Assembly: GCA_016870325.1 (NCBI GenBank) | Contig: VGBV01000005.1 | Location: 1 to 43,361, forward strand | Source of the DNA: Actinomycetota bacterium | GTDB taxonomy: Bacteria; Actinomycetota; Thermoleophilia; Solirubrobacterales; 70-9 | Direction: 5' to 3' | Length of the DNA stretch: 43,361 bases | In this document: positions 1 through 8,780 of the stretch, piece after piece | Position numbering within the stretch: position 1 is the first letter of the stretch | How the letters are laid out: each line of letters begins with the position of its first letter | Notes under the pieces: model-generated | The model's input: only the letters and a program-made list of their open reading frames with translations | Told to the model about the DNA's origin: nothing | Databases searched by the model: none | Program-made: the position numbers and the translations under genes

Positions 1-153
1 GGGCTCCTCCTCGGCCTCGCGCACCTCCTCGGCCTCGCGCTTGACCTCCTCCTCGGCCTTGCGCTCCAGCGCCTCCTCGGCCTCCCTGATCTCGCCGGCC
101 AGGCCGCGTCGGTGCTGGGCAGGGGAGCCGCTCTGGGTGTCGTCCTCCCTCAC
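1..153 (-). CDS. Ala/Glu-rich charged protein, N-terminal part only
   Basis: Reading leftwards from a GTG at 153, an open frame of 51 codons runs off the window edge. It begins VREDDTQSGSPAQHRRG and becomes a run of Glu, Ala, Arg and Lys (EAEEALERKAEEEVKREAEE), the composition of a long charged helix or coiled coil. The GTG overlaps the TGA of the PAP2-like gene (GTGA), which suggests translational coupling. I do not recognise a family. The start is uncertain because the Shine-Dalgarno-like GGAGG sits very close to the GTG. Confidence 0.5.
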   Translation of the reverse strand, partial: MREDDTQSGSPAQHRRGLAGEIREAEEALERKAEEEVKREAEEVREAEEEP

Positions 154-1136
154 GCCTCCAATCGTCGCATTCCCCCCTGATCGTTGGCGATCGCCTCCAG
201 CCGCTGCAGCGCGCCGCTGACGGCGTCCGCGAGCGGCTCGGCCAGATGCTCTCCCCAGCGCACGGCGGCCACGAGCGCCGCCCCTGCGATCAGGTCGATG
301 ACGTAGTGCTCCCCCAGGTAGACGAGGGCGAAGCCGAGCGTCCCGGCGTAGGCCCAGCCGAGCGCGCCCTCGACCGGGCCCGCCTCGCTCAGCAGGATCG
401 CGGCCATCATCGAAGCCGCGAAGTGCAGCGAGGGCATCGCCGCCCAGGGGTTGCTGCCGAGGAAGTCGTAGAGGTGCTCCCAGGCCGCCCCCCACTCCTC
501 CTCGCCGACCTCCTGCATGATCCGGCGCAGGCGCTCGTCCGCGTAGCCGTTCTCCGCCGCCCACCACGGTGGCGCCGTGGGCACGGCGGCGTAGACGGCG
601 CAGCCGAGGTCGAACACCCCCGCCATCTGTCGCGCAGAGCGCGGGAAGCGCTCGGGGTGTTTGGCGAGGATCCAGAGCAGGGAGCTGTGGGGCTCGAAGA
701 ACCAGGCCCAGTGCACCCACGAGAGGACCCGATCGACCGGGTTGCCCCGGCCCAGCCCCTCCAGCGCCCGCTGCAGGCGCACGTTCGGCAGCTCGCCGCG
801 CCCGATCGCCAGGTCGGCGCGGATCGGGTAGGTGACCCGGAGCCGCCGCCGCAGCGCCTCGGGATCGTCGTGGGGCATGTCCTTCGCGTTCAGGAAGCCC
901 CACATCTGCAGCGCGTAGAGCCCGACGTCGCGGGTCTTGGTGCGCGGCGCCAGCACCGCCAGCGCCAGCGGGCCGCCAACCAGGGCCGCCGTGGTCACCG
1001 CCGGCGGGATGTTGAGCCGTTTGCGGGCGAGCGGGACCGCGAAGGCCGCAGCGAGGGCGGCCGATGCGACTCCGCGGACGACCGGCGCCCACTTCGAGCG
1101 CGGCCGTGCAGCGCGCTTGAGGGGGGACTGGAGCAA
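150..1136 (-). CDS. PAP2-superfamily membrane phosphatase/phosphotransferase
   Basis: This is an integral membrane protein of about 328 residues. The C-terminal part carries the two histidine motifs of the PAP2 superfamily: a PSLH motif in WAAMPSLHFAASM and an HYxxD motif in GEHYVIDLIAG. These match the inositol-phosphorylceramide-synthase-like branch of PAP2, whose members hydrolyse or transfer phosphate-linked lipid head groups at the membrane. Hydrophobic segments near the N-terminus (AALAAAFAVPLA, VGGPLALAVLAP) and around the motifs are likely transmembrane helices. The start is taken as TTG at 1136, since the frame upstream runs antisense through the epimerase gene. The TGA overlaps the next gene's GTG. 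The substrate cannot be told from sequence. Confidence 0.75.
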   Translation of the reverse strand: MLQSPLKRAARPRSKWAPVVRGVASAALAAAFAVPLARKRLNIPPAVTTAALVGGPLALAVLAPRTKTRDVGLYALQMWGFLNAKDMPHDDPEALRRRLRVTYPIRADLAIGRGELPNVRLQRALEGLGRGNPVDRVLSWVHWAWFFEPHSSLLWILAKHPERFPRSARQMAGVFDLGCAVYAAVPTAPPWWAAENGYADERLRRIMQEVGEEEWGAAWEHLYDFLGSNPWAAMPSLHFAASMMAAILLSEAGPVEGALGWAYAGTLGFALVYLGEHYVIDLIAGAALVAAVRWGEHLAEPLADAVSGALQRLEAIANDQGGMRRLEA

Positions 1137-1188
1137 GGGCCGGAGTCTATGAGCGCTGGGCCGGCGGGGCCGAATAGGGTCTTGCCGG

Positions 1189-2178
1189 ATGCAGGCCGAG
1201 CGGATCGAGCTCCAGGGACGACGGGTTGCCGTCACCGGCGCCGGCGGCTTCATCGGCGGCGCCGTCTGCCGGGCGCTGAGCTCCGAGGGAGCATCGGTGA
1301 TCGGGATCGAGGTCCTTCCCGAGCAGGAGGAGGAGCTGCGGGCCGCGGGGGTCGAGCCGCGCATCGCCGACGTCGCCGACCGAGCCGCGATCGCCGCCGC
1401 GCTCGAGGACGCCGAGCTGGTCGTCCACACCGCCGCCTACGTGCGCGAGTGGGGCTCGATGGAGGACTTCATGCGGGTCAACGTCGGGGGAACGGCAAAC
1501 GTTCTCGACGCCGCCGAGGCGGCGGGAAGCGAGCGCGTCGTCCACATCAGCTCGGTCGTCGTCTACGGCTACGAGCACGAAGGCCACCAGCGCGAGCACG
1601 CGTTCCGTCGCGCGGTCGGCGTCCCCTACATCGACACAAAGAGCGCCTCCGACGCGCTCGCCGCGCGCCGCGGCGCCGTGATCGTGCGCCCGGGCGACGT
1701 CTACGGGCCCGGCTCGATCCCCTGGCTGGTGCGGCCGGTGCAGCTGATGGCCTCGCGCCGGCTGGCGGTGCCGAACAAGGGCGACGGCACCATGCTCCCC
1801 GCCTACATCGACGACCTCGTGGCCGGGATCCTGCTGGCGCTCCGAAGGGGGACGCCCGGGGACACCTACACCGTCTGGGACGGCCACGGCGTCAGCTTCT
1901 CGGACTACTACGGGATGCTGGCCGCGGCGCTCGACCTGAGAGAGCCGCCGAGGCTTCCGAAGCCGCTGCTGTTCGCCGCCGCCGGAGCGTTGGAGGGCTT
2001 CGCTCGGCTGCGCGGAGTGCCGCCCGCGATGGGCCGCCACGGCGTCACCTTCCTCGACCGCCGCGGCACCGCCTCGAACGAGCGCGCGCGAGAGGAGCTC
2101 GGCTGGTCCCCGTCGGTCGAGCTGCCCGAGGGCATCCGCCGCAGCGCCGAGTGGATCCGGGCCCAGGGAATCACCTGA
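1189..2178 (+). CDS. NAD-dependent epimerase/dehydratase (extended SDR)
   Basis: A 329-residue extended short-chain dehydrogenase/reductase. The nucleotide-binding motif VTGAGGFIGGAVC (GxxGxxG) lies near residue 16. The catalytic YxxxK is YIDTK, and the conserved VRPGDVYGPGS follows it. The order fits sugar-nucleotide epimerases and the related 3-beta-hydroxysteroid-dehydrogenase-like branch. It probably oxidises or epimerises a hydroxylated substrate with NAD(P) in the cytoplasm; the substrate is unknown. It is divergent from the PAP2-like gene with a 52-base gap and convergent with the FAD/Fe-S gene. The ATG at 1189 is the first good start; no strong ribosome site is visible. Confidence 0.85.
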   Translation: MQAERIELQGRRVAVTGAGGFIGGAVCRALSSEGASVIGIEVLPEQEEELRAAGVEPRIADVADRAAIAAALEDAELVVHTAAYVREWGSMEDFMRVNVGGTANVLDAAEAAGSERVVHISSVVVYGYEHEGHQREHAFRRAVGVPYIDTKSASDALAARRGAVIVRPGDVYGPGSIPWLVRPVQLMASRRLAVPNKGDGTMLPAYIDDLVAGILLALRRGTPGDTYTVWDGHGVSFSDYYGMLAAALDLREPPRLPKPLLFAAAGALEGFARLRGVPPAMGRHGVTFLDRRGTASNERAREELGWSPSVELPEGIRRSAEWIRAQGIT

Positions 2179-2194
2179 TCCGCTCGAGGCACAT

Positions 2195-2235
2195 GTTGGC
2201 GCCTTTGTCTCGCTATGCGTGACTAAGGCGCCAAC
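2195..2235. terminator. Imperfect palindrome at a convergent gene junction
   Basis: The arms GTTGGCGCCTT and AAGGCGCCAAC are perfect 11-base complements. The stem continues inward as GTC/GAC and CGC/GCG with single mismatches around a TAT loop. It fills the gap between the epimerase and the FAD/Fe-S gene and includes the TAG stop of the latter, so it could terminate transcription from both sides. There is no T-run. Confidence 0.5.
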
Positions 2236-5165
2236 GCGGGCGGCCGGGTGGCCCACTCCAGGCCCTGCACGATGGACGCGTAGGTGACGCCCAGCCCCTG
2301 CTGCAGGCCGATCTCGCAGGTCCGATTGCTGCAGAAATGCCCGGTGATCGGGCCTGCTCCCACGAACTCGGCGGCTTGATCCGCCGTCGCGGAGCGCGTC
2401 AGCTCGGGATGGAGCAGACCACGGTCGCCCGCCATGCCGCAGCAGGTGGCGCGAATCGGGACGAAGACCTCGTCTGCGACAGCTCCGGCCAGGGTCTCGA
2501 GCTTCGCGGTCAGCCCGAGATGACGGGTTGAGCAGGTTGGGTGGATCGCGCTGGTGCCACCCACCTTGGAGCTCACGGACAGCCCCGGCAGCAGCCGGTC
2601 GTGCGCCCATTCGACAGAGTCGAGGATCTCCAGCTTCTCGTGGCGCTCGCGGTTCTCCTCGCTCAGCGCCGCAGCCACCTCCTCCCGCAGGCCCAGCGAG
2701 CACGAACTGGCGTCGATCACGACGGGCAGCCTGCCCTCCCCGCTCCAGCGCCACAACGACTCCACGGTGCGGTTCGACATCAGCTCGTGTCCCCGTCTGA
2801 ACCCCTTCGAGCTCCACGGTACGCCGCAGCAGTTGCCGGCCGCGTCGTCGGGGATCCAGACCGGGTGACCCGCTCGCCGCGAGAGCTCGACCATTGCCTC
2901 GGGCAGCGGCAGGAACGGCTCCCGGTGCGGGTGGCGCGGACGCCCGAAGATGCGGTTGACGCAGGCGGGCATGTAAACGGCGGCCGCACCCTCGCGCTCC
3001 GTGGCGGGCAGCCTCCCTGAGGCGGCGTGCGGCATCTCCGGCGGGAAGTCAGGGACGACTTCGTCGCTGACCAAGGCCCGCGCGATCCGCGCTCCGGCCC
3101 GCCCGGGGAGGCCCCCCAGCGCCCCGCCGGTCCGCAGCCCAACCCGCGCCAGCCGCTCGACCCCGCTCCAGCGGCGCGCCAGGCCCTCGGCGCGCGCCTC
3201 CGCCCTCTCCGTGCGCTGGCGCGCGCGCAGCTCCTTGACCAGCCTGCCGGTGTCGATCGCCAGCGGGCAGGCGGGGCCGCAGGAGCCGTCGACGGCGCAG
3301 GTCTCGAGCGCCTCGTACTCGTACTGCTCCAGCAGCGCGCGCTGGACGGGTGAGCCGGGCTGCTGGCGGGCCAGCTCGCGGCGGACGACGATGCGCTGGC
3401 GCGGGGTCAGCGTCAGGTTGCGGCTCGGGCAGACCGGCTCGCAGAAGCCGCACTCCACGCAGTTGGTGACGACCTCCTCGATCGCGGGGGTCGTCTTCAG
3501 GTTGCGCAGGTGGGCGCCGGCGTCGCGGCTCAGCAGCACGCCGGGCGCGAGCACCCCGTCGGGGTCGGCCAGCCGCTTCAGCCGCCACATCAGCTCGGTC
3601 GCCTTCGCGCCCCACTCGCGCTCGACGTAGGGGGCCATGTTGATCCCGGTGCCGTGCTCGGCCTTGAGCGAGCCGTCGTACTTGTCGAGGATCAGCTCGA
3701 CCAGCTTCTCCATGAAGGACTCGTAGCGCTCGGTGTCCCCGGGCTTGGAGAAGTCGGGGGTGAGCATGAAGTGCAGGTTCCCGGCCGAGGTGTGTCCGGC
3801 GACCCCGGTGAGGAAGCCGTGCTCGCCGAGCAGCGCCTGCACGTCGCGGGCGCACTCGGCGATGCGCGCCGGGGGCACGCAGACGTCCTCGATGATCAGC
3901 GCCGTGCCCGGCGGGCGCAGGCGGCCGATCAGCCCGTGCAGGCCCTCGCGCACCGTCCAGGCGACCTCGATCCGCTCGTGATCGCGAGTGAAGTCGGACG
4001 GCCGGATCGGGGAGCGGGATTCCAGCACCTGCTCCGCGCCGGCGACAAGCTCGTCCAGCCCCTCGTCCGTGTCGGCGCCGAACTCGACCAGCAGCGCGGC
4101 GGAGGCCGGCGGCAGCTCCATCCAGTCGGCGGGGGCGCCGGCGATGTTCTGCGAGGCGACCATCAGCGCCGGGGCGACCATCAGCTCGACCGCCGTGGCG
4201 CCCGCGGCCACGAACTCCGGAACGGGCTCGGTCGCCGACTCGATCCCGTCGAAGTGCAGCCAGGAGACCGCCGTGCGCGGGGGCTGGGGAACCGTCTCGA
4301 ACACCGCCTCCGAGACGAAGGCGAGCGTGCCCTCGCTGCCGACGAGCAGGCGCCGGAAGATCTCCAGGGGGGTGTCCGCGTCGAGGAACGCGCAGAGCCG
4401 GTATCCGGTCGTGTTCTTGATCTCGAACTTGCCGCGGATCCGCGCCGAGAGCTCGGCGTCGGCGCGCAGCTCGTCGCGGATCCGCTCCAGGCCGCGAGCC
4501 AGCTCGGGCTCGGCCGCGGCGAACGCAGCCTCGGCGCCCGGCTCGCCGGTGTCGATGCGCGTGCCGGAGGGCAGCACGAACGTGAGCTCGCGGACCGTGC
4601 TGTAGGAGTCGGCGGTCGTCCCGCAGCGCATGCCCCCGGAGTTGTTGGCGATGGCGCCGCCGACGGTGCAGATGTCCTTGCTGGCGGGATCCGGGCCCAG
4701 CTTGCGGCCGTGAGCCGCGAGCACCGCGTTTGCGTGGCCCAGCAGGGTCCCCGCGCCGACGCGGGCGAGGCGCCCGCCGTCCTCGGCCGCGACACCCTCG
4801 AAGCCCCGGCGCACGTCGAGCAGGATGCCCTCTGTCTGGGCCTGGCCGTTGAGGCTGGTGCCGGCGGCCCGCATCGTCACCGGCTCCCCGGCGCCGCGCG
4901 CGCACGCGAGCACGGCGGCGACGTCGTCGGCATCGCGCGGCCGCACCACCACCTTCGGGATCAGGCGGTAGGGGCTGGCGTCCGAGGCGAAGCTGATGAG
5001 GTCGATGGCGCGGCTGAGCACTCGGTCGGCGCCCAGCAGGCCCTCCAGCTCGGAGCGAAGCGGCTCCGGGGTCCCGCCCGCGAGCTCGTCGGGGGCGCGG
5101 TCGGAGGCGGCCCCGGAGCTATCGGGGGCGAGCGGCTCGACGGGCGGGGCCGGAAGCTCAGCCAA
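2223..5165 (-). CDS. FAD-linked and Fe-S 2-hydroxyacid dehydrogenase (D-lactate/D-2-hydroxyglutarate dehydrogenase-like)
   Basis: A 980-residue multidomain flavoprotein. An N-terminal FAD-binding 4 domain (PKVVVRPRDADDVAAVL near residue 70, then AAGTSLNGQAQ and GGAIANNSGGM) is followed by the FAD-oxidase C-terminal domain. Next come two Fe-S cysteine clusters, CVECGFCEPVCP near 570 and CAVDGSCGPACP near 620. The C-terminal third has two CCG motifs (GNCCGVPW near 776, ATCCGMAGD near 911), as in GlpC/LldE-type electron-transfer domains. The family oxidises D-2-hydroxyacids such as D-lactate or D-2-hydroxyglutarate and passes electrons on towards quinone or cytochromes. The start is TTG at 5165. 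It follows the ThDP decarboxylase gene by 21 bases and is probably in one operon with it. The substrate is inferred only from the family. Confidence 0.85.
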   Translation of the reverse strand: MAELPAPPVEPLAPDSSGAASDRAPDELAGGTPEPLRSELEGLLGADRVLSRAIDLISFASDASPYRLIPKVVVRPRDADDVAAVLACARGAGEPVTMRAAGTSLNGQAQTEGILLDVRRGFEGVAAEDGGRLARVGAGTLLGHANAVLAAHGRKLGPDPASKDICTVGGAIANNSGGMRCGTTADSYSTVRELTFVLPSGTRIDTGEPGAEAAFAAAEPELARGLERIRDELRADAELSARIRGKFEIKNTTGYRLCAFLDADTPLEIFRRLLVGSEGTLAFVSEAVFETVPQPPRTAVSWLHFDGIESATEPVPEFVAAGATAVELMVAPALMVASQNIAGAPADWMELPPASAALLVEFGADTDEGLDELVAGAEQVLESRSPIRPSDFTRDHERIEVAWTVREGLHGLIGRLRPPGTALIIEDVCVPPARIAECARDVQALLGEHGFLTGVAGHTSAGNLHFMLTPDFSKPGDTERYESFMEKLVELILDKYDGSLKAEHGTGINMAPYVEREWGAKATELMWRLKRLADPDGVLAPGVLLSRDAGAHLRNLKTTPAIEEVVTNCVECGFCEPVCPSRNLTLTPRQRIVVRRELARQQPGSPVQRALLEQYEYEALETCAVDGSCGPACPLAIDTGRLVKELRARQRTERAEARAEGLARRWSGVERLARVGLRTGGALGGLPGRAGARIARALVSDEVVPDFPPEMPHAASGRLPATEREGAAAVYMPACVNRIFGRPRHPHREPFLPLPEAMVELSRRAGHPVWIPDDAAGNCCGVPWSSKGFRRGHELMSNRTVESLWRWSGEGRLPVVIDASSCSLGLREEVAAALSEENRERHEKLEILDSVEWAHDRLLPGLSVSSKVGGTSAIHPTCSTRHLGLTAKLETLAGAVADEVFVPIRATCCGMAGDRGLLHPELTRSATADQAAEFVGAGPITGHFCSNRTCEIGLQQGLGVTYASIVQGLEWATRPPALAP

Positions 5166-5186
5166 GGCGGTCCGTGCCCGGCATCG

Positions 5187-6785
5187 TCAGAACAGGTGCA
5201 TCCCGGACGCCACGGGGACCTCGATCAGCTGCGGCTTGCCCGAGCCGATCGCGCCCTTCAGCGCCTCGTGCAGCGCCTCGCGCTCGCCGACCTGCTCGGA
5301 GGCGACGCCGTAGCCGGCGGCGACCTCGGCGGTGTCGACCGATGGGAGGTCGAGGCCGGGGGCGCCCTTGACCTCCTCGATGTCGGCGAACCACTTCAGG
5401 ATCGCGTACTCGGAGTTGCGCAGGACGAGGAAGGTGACGGGAACCTCATAGGCCACCGCCGACCACAGGCCCGTGATCGCGTACTGGGCCGAGCCCTCGC
5501 CGAGCACGCAGACCACGGGCCGCTCGGGCTGGGCGAGCTGGACGCCGATCGCGGCCGCGAGCCCGAAGCCGAGCCCGCCGCCGGCGCCGAAGTAGTAGCT
5601 GCCCGGCGCCGAGAGCCGCAGCTGGTTGCGCAGCGCCAGCGTGCTCGAAGGCGACTCCAGCACCACGATCCCGTCCTCGGGGAAGACACCGGCGAGCGTG
5701 TTGTGGACCATCGTCGGCGTCAGCGGGTCGGTCGCCTCGCCTGCGACCGCCTCGGGTAGTGGGGTCGGCCCGGCCCGGCTCGCCTCCCCCACCTCGGCGA
5801 GCACCGCCGCAAGCGCGAGCGCGACATCCGCGACGATCGCGTCGCCCATCGGCGCCCGCGCGGCCTCGTCGGGGTCGGAGGTGATCTGGACCAGCTCGGC
5901 GCCAGCGGGCAGCAGCGGGCCGGGGATGTGGGGGTAGTAGGGGAAGACCGAGGAGCCGACGACCAGGACCAGGTCGCGGCCCTTGAGCGTCTCGGCGACG
6001 GGGCCGATCGCGGGCGGCAGGATCCCCTGGAAGAGGGGATGGCCCTCAGGGAAGCCGATGCGCCCGCCGCCGGGAGCCGGGGAGGCGAACACCGGCAGCA
6101 TCTGGCGCTCGGCCAGGGCGATGGCGGCGTCCCAGCCGCCGGCGGCGTCGATCTCGGGGCCGGCGATCATCACCGGGCTCTCGGCCGCCTCCAGCCTGCG
6201 AGCGAGCTCGGTGACCGCACCGGGATCGGCGCCGGCGCGCGTCTCGACCCTGCGCGCGGCGACCAGACCGGCCTCGGTCGCGTCCACCTCGCGGTTCCAG
6301 TCGTCCATCGGCACCGAGACGAAGGCCGGGCCTTTGGGCGGGGCCGAGGCGAGGTGGATTCCGCGGGCGAGCGCCAGCGGCACGTCCTCGGCCCGCGGCG
6401 CCTCGAAGCTCCACTTCACGAACGGGTGCGGCACCCGCGTCGCGTCGCGGTTGGTGAGGTTCGCCTGCATCGTGATCTGGGCCCGCACCTGCTGCCCCGC
6501 CGTGACCAGCAGCGGCGACTTGTTCGCCTGGGCGTTGAAGATCGCCCCCATCGCGTTGCCGACCCCGGGGGCGGTGTGCAGGTTCACGTGGGTGACGCCG
6601 CCCGATGCCTGCGCGTAGCCGTCGGCCATGCCGACCACGACGGCCTCCTGCAGCCCCAGCACGTAGCGGAAGTCGTCGGGGAACTCCGCCAGCATCGGCA
6701 GCTCGGTCGAGCCGGGGTTGCCGAAGACGGTCGTCATCCCGTGCTCGCGGAAGAGATCGAGCGAGGCTTCGCGCGCGGTCGGCAT
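5187..6785 (-). CDS. mdlC: Benzoylformate decarboxylase-like ThDP enzyme
   Basis: A 532-residue thiamine-diphosphate enzyme, close to the 528 residues of Pseudomonas putida benzoylformate decarboxylase, which turns phenylglyoxylate into benzaldehyde and CO2. Ser26 (GNPGS), Glu47 (LQEA) and His70 (NLHT) fall at the same numbers as in that enzyme. Differences: the position of catalytic His281 appears to be Tyr284 (VFPYYPHIPG), with His286 nearby. The Mg/ThDP motif reads GEGS at 429 instead of GDGS and later RNSE instead of NNGT. It is therefore a clear family member whose substrate may differ, and acetolactate-synthase-like or other 2-ketoacid decarboxylase activity is possible. The ATG at 6785 gives the family N-terminus. 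It is the first gene of the unit with the FAD/Fe-S dehydrogenase and divergent from the GGDEF-EAL gene. Confidence 0.8.
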   Translation of the reverse strand: MPTAREASLDLFREHGMTTVFGNPGSTELPMLAEFPDDFRYVLGLQEAVVVGMADGYAQASGGVTHVNLHTAPGVGNAMGAIFNAQANKSPLLVTAGQQVRAQITMQANLTNRDATRVPHPFVKWSFEAPRAEDVPLALARGIHLASAPPKGPAFVSVPMDDWNREVDATEAGLVAARRVETRAGADPGAVTELARRLEAAESPVMIAGPEIDAAGGWDAAIALAERQMLPVFASPAPGGGRIGFPEGHPLFQGILPPAIGPVAETLKGRDLVLVVGSSVFPYYPHIPGPLLPAGAELVQITSDPDEAARAPMGDAIVADVALALAAVLAEVGEASRAGPTPLPEAVAGEATDPLTPTMVHNTLAGVFPEDGIVVLESPSSTLALRNQLRLSAPGSYYFGAGGGLGFGLAAAIGVQLAQPERPVVCVLGEGSAQYAITGLWSAVAYEVPVTFLVLRNSEYAILKWFADIEEVKGAPGLDLPSVDTAEVAAGYGVASEQVGEREALHEALKGAIGSGKPQLIEVPVASGMHLF

Positions 6786-6916
6786 CGCGAGCAGCCTATT
6801 GGGCGGCGGCATCCCGCCTGCAGACGGCCGAGACCCGGCTAAAGGCCGCGGCCGCCGCCCGCCGATATTCCTCGTGACTGCATAGGGAGGCGCGGGACGC
6901 GCCGAGACGGCTGACC

Positions 6917-8617
6917 ATGGCAACCGTTCAGACACCCGGAGCACCGGCCGCGGCGAGGACCGCCCTGGACGGAGAGGCGCGCCTCCACGCCCTGCTCGGC
7001 AGCATCGCGGACGCCCTGATCACCGTCGACGGACGCGGCGCGATCGAATCGGCCAACCCGGCCGCCGAGCAGTTGTTCGGATACCCCTCCGCCGAACTGC
7101 TCGGCCGCAGCTTCACGGCGCTGCTCGCCGAGCCCCACAACGACGAGTACTCCAGCTACCTGCGCTCCTTCGGCGCCGGGGAGCGGCCCGCGATCCTGAA
7201 CTCGCCGCGCGAGCTGATCGGCCAGCGCGGCGACGGCTCCTGCTTCCCGCTCGAGTTGACGATGACCGAGGCCGTCCTCGACGTGCCCGTGCTCGTCGCG
7301 GTCGCCCGCGACGTCACCGAGCGGCGCAAGGCCGAGGACCGGCTGCGCCGGCTCGCCGACCTCGACCCGCTGACCGGGCTCTACAACCGCAGGCGGTTCG
7401 AGCAGGAGCTCGACGGCCACATCGCCTACGCCGCCCGCTACGGAAGCGGCGGCTCCGTGCTGCTGCTGGACCTCGACAACTTCAAGTACGCCAACGACTC
7501 CCTCGGCCATCGGGCCGGCGACGAGCTGCTGGGCGCGGTCGCCTCGCTGCTGAAGGGATGGCTGCGAAAGACCGACGTCCTAGCCCGCCTCGGCGGCGAC
7601 GAGTTCGGGATGCTGCTGCACGGCGTCGACATCGCCAAGACGCAGGCGGCCGCGGAGGAGCTGCGCGCCCTGATCGGCAACAACCCGTTCGTGATCGACC
7701 GTCAGAGCATCCGCGCCACGGTCAGCGTCGGCATCGCCACGGTCTCGCGCGAGGGGATGAGCGCGAACGAGCTGATCGCCCAGGCCGACCACGCCAAGTA
7801 CAAGGCCAAGGAAGCGGGCCGGGACCGCGTCTCCGCCTTCGACCCCGACAGCCCGATCACCCACGAGGCGATCCAGGTCTGGTCCGACCGCGTGCGCGAG
7901 GCCGTCGAGAAGGGCCGATTCGTGATCCACGCCCAGCCGATCCTCGACCTCGCGACCGATCAGGTCTCCCAGTACGAGCTGCTGATCAGCATGCGCGGCG
8001 AGGACGGCGAGCTGGTCCCCCCCGCCTCGTTCCTGGACACCGCCGAGCGCTTCGGCCTCGTCCAGAGCCTCGACCGCTGGGTCGCCCAGCAGGCGATCCG
8101 CCTGATCGAGTCCCACAAGCGCGCCGGCCGCGATCTGGTGCTGGAGGTGAACCTGTCAGGCAAGACGCTGGCCGACCCGGAGTTCGCGACAGGCCTCGGC
8201 CGCGAGATGGTGAGAGCGGGGATCGAGTCGGCCAACCTGATCTTCGAGGTGACCGAGACGGCGGCCGTCGCCGACATCGAGCAGGCGCGCCGCTTCGCCG
8301 AGAGCCTGACGAGGATGGGCTGCCGCTTCGCCCTCGACGACTTCGGCTCGGGCTTCGCCTCCTTCTACTACCTCAAGCACCTGCCGATCCACGTGCTCAA
8401 GATCGACGGCGAGTTCGTCAAGGACCTGCCCCGTAGCCCCAACGACCAGCTGATCGTCAGCGCGCTGGTCCAGGTCGCCCGCGGCATGGGCATGAAGACG
8501 GTCGCCGAGTTCGTCGAGGACGAGGAGACCCTGACGATCCTGAAGCGCCTCGGCGTCGACTACGGGCAGGGCTACTTCATCGGCCGCCCCGCCCCCGTGG
8601 GCGAGCTCAGCGGCTAG
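6917..8617 (+). CDS. PAS-GGDEF-EAL cyclic-di-GMP signalling protein
   Basis: A 566-residue cytoplasmic signalling protein. A PAS domain (about 22-140) carries GYPSAELLGRS and ends in DVTERRKAEDRL. A GGDEF domain (about 145-305) has intact GGDEF at 226-230 and an RxxD inhibitory site (RKTD, 217-220) five residues before it. An EAL domain (about 315-562) starts with YELL at 353 in place of EAL. It keeps VNLSG, FEVTET, DDFGSG, LKID and AEFVE, so both cyclic-di-GMP synthesis and hydrolysis look chemically possible. No transmembrane segment is seen. The ligand of the PAS domain is unknown. Its TAG stop lies inside the first CTAG-bounded dyad element. Confidence 0.92.
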   Translation: MATVQTPGAPAAARTALDGEARLHALLGSIADALITVDGRGAIESANPAAEQLFGYPSAELLGRSFTALLAEPHNDEYSSYLRSFGAGERPAILNSPRELIGQRGDGSCFPLELTMTEAVLDVPVLVAVARDVTERRKAEDRLRRLADLDPLTGLYNRRRFEQELDGHIAYAARYGSGGSVLLLDLDNFKYANDSLGHRAGDELLGAVASLLKGWLRKTDVLARLGGDEFGMLLHGVDIAKTQAAAEELRALIGNNPFVIDRQSIRATVSVGIATVSREGMSANELIAQADHAKYKAKEAGRDRVSAFDPDSPITHEAIQVWSDRVREAVEKGRFVIHAQPILDLATDQVSQYELLISMRGEDGELVPPASFLDTAERFGLVQSLDRWVAQQAIRLIESHKRAGRDLVLEVNLSGKTLADPEFATGLGREMVRAGIESANLIFEVTETAAVADIEQARRFAESLTRMGCRFALDDFGSGFASFYYLKHLPIHVLKIDGEFVKDLPRSPNDQLIVSALVQVARGMGMKTVAEFVEDEETLTILKRLGVDYGQGYFIGRPAPVGELSG

Positions 8618-8780
8618 TGGCCCTCCTCAAAACGTCTCACCGGAAATGACTGGTCCAGATCACCACCATGCTGCGTCCTCGGTCGTCCGGATAGCGCTGC
8701 TATTCGGACTCCCTGCCTCCTTGCCTGGCGGCGCCTGGCCTGCGTCATTTCCTGGCGAACGTTCCGAGAAGGGCCACTAG
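8614..8780. repeat. CTAG-bounded dyad element 1 with nested hairpin
   Basis: This 167-base dyad element has perfect 11-base ends, CTAGTGGCCCT and AGGGCCACTAG. The arms continue imperfectly inward; AACGT and GGAAATGAC recur on the left and their complements on the right. A nested hairpin sits in the middle: GTCCGGATAGC at 8685-8695 and GCTATTCGGAC at 8699-8709 around a GCT loop. There is no protein-coding signal. The left end overlaps the stop codon of the GGDEF-EAL gene and the right end abuts element 2 at a shared CTAG. It may be a terminator, a structured RNA or a miniature mobile repeat. Confidence 0.7.

Noticed and set aside
1-153. Homology between the Glu/Ala-rich start of the window and the Glu/Ala repeat at its end
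   Set aside because: Both are low-complexity acidic helices with different periodicity. The likeness is compositional and gives no sign of a shared duplication.
6917-8617. Inactive EAL domain because the signature reads YELL rather than EAL
   Set aside because: ExL is a common active variant, and the other metal and catalytic residues (Asn, Glu, Asp-Asp, Lys, Glu) are present.
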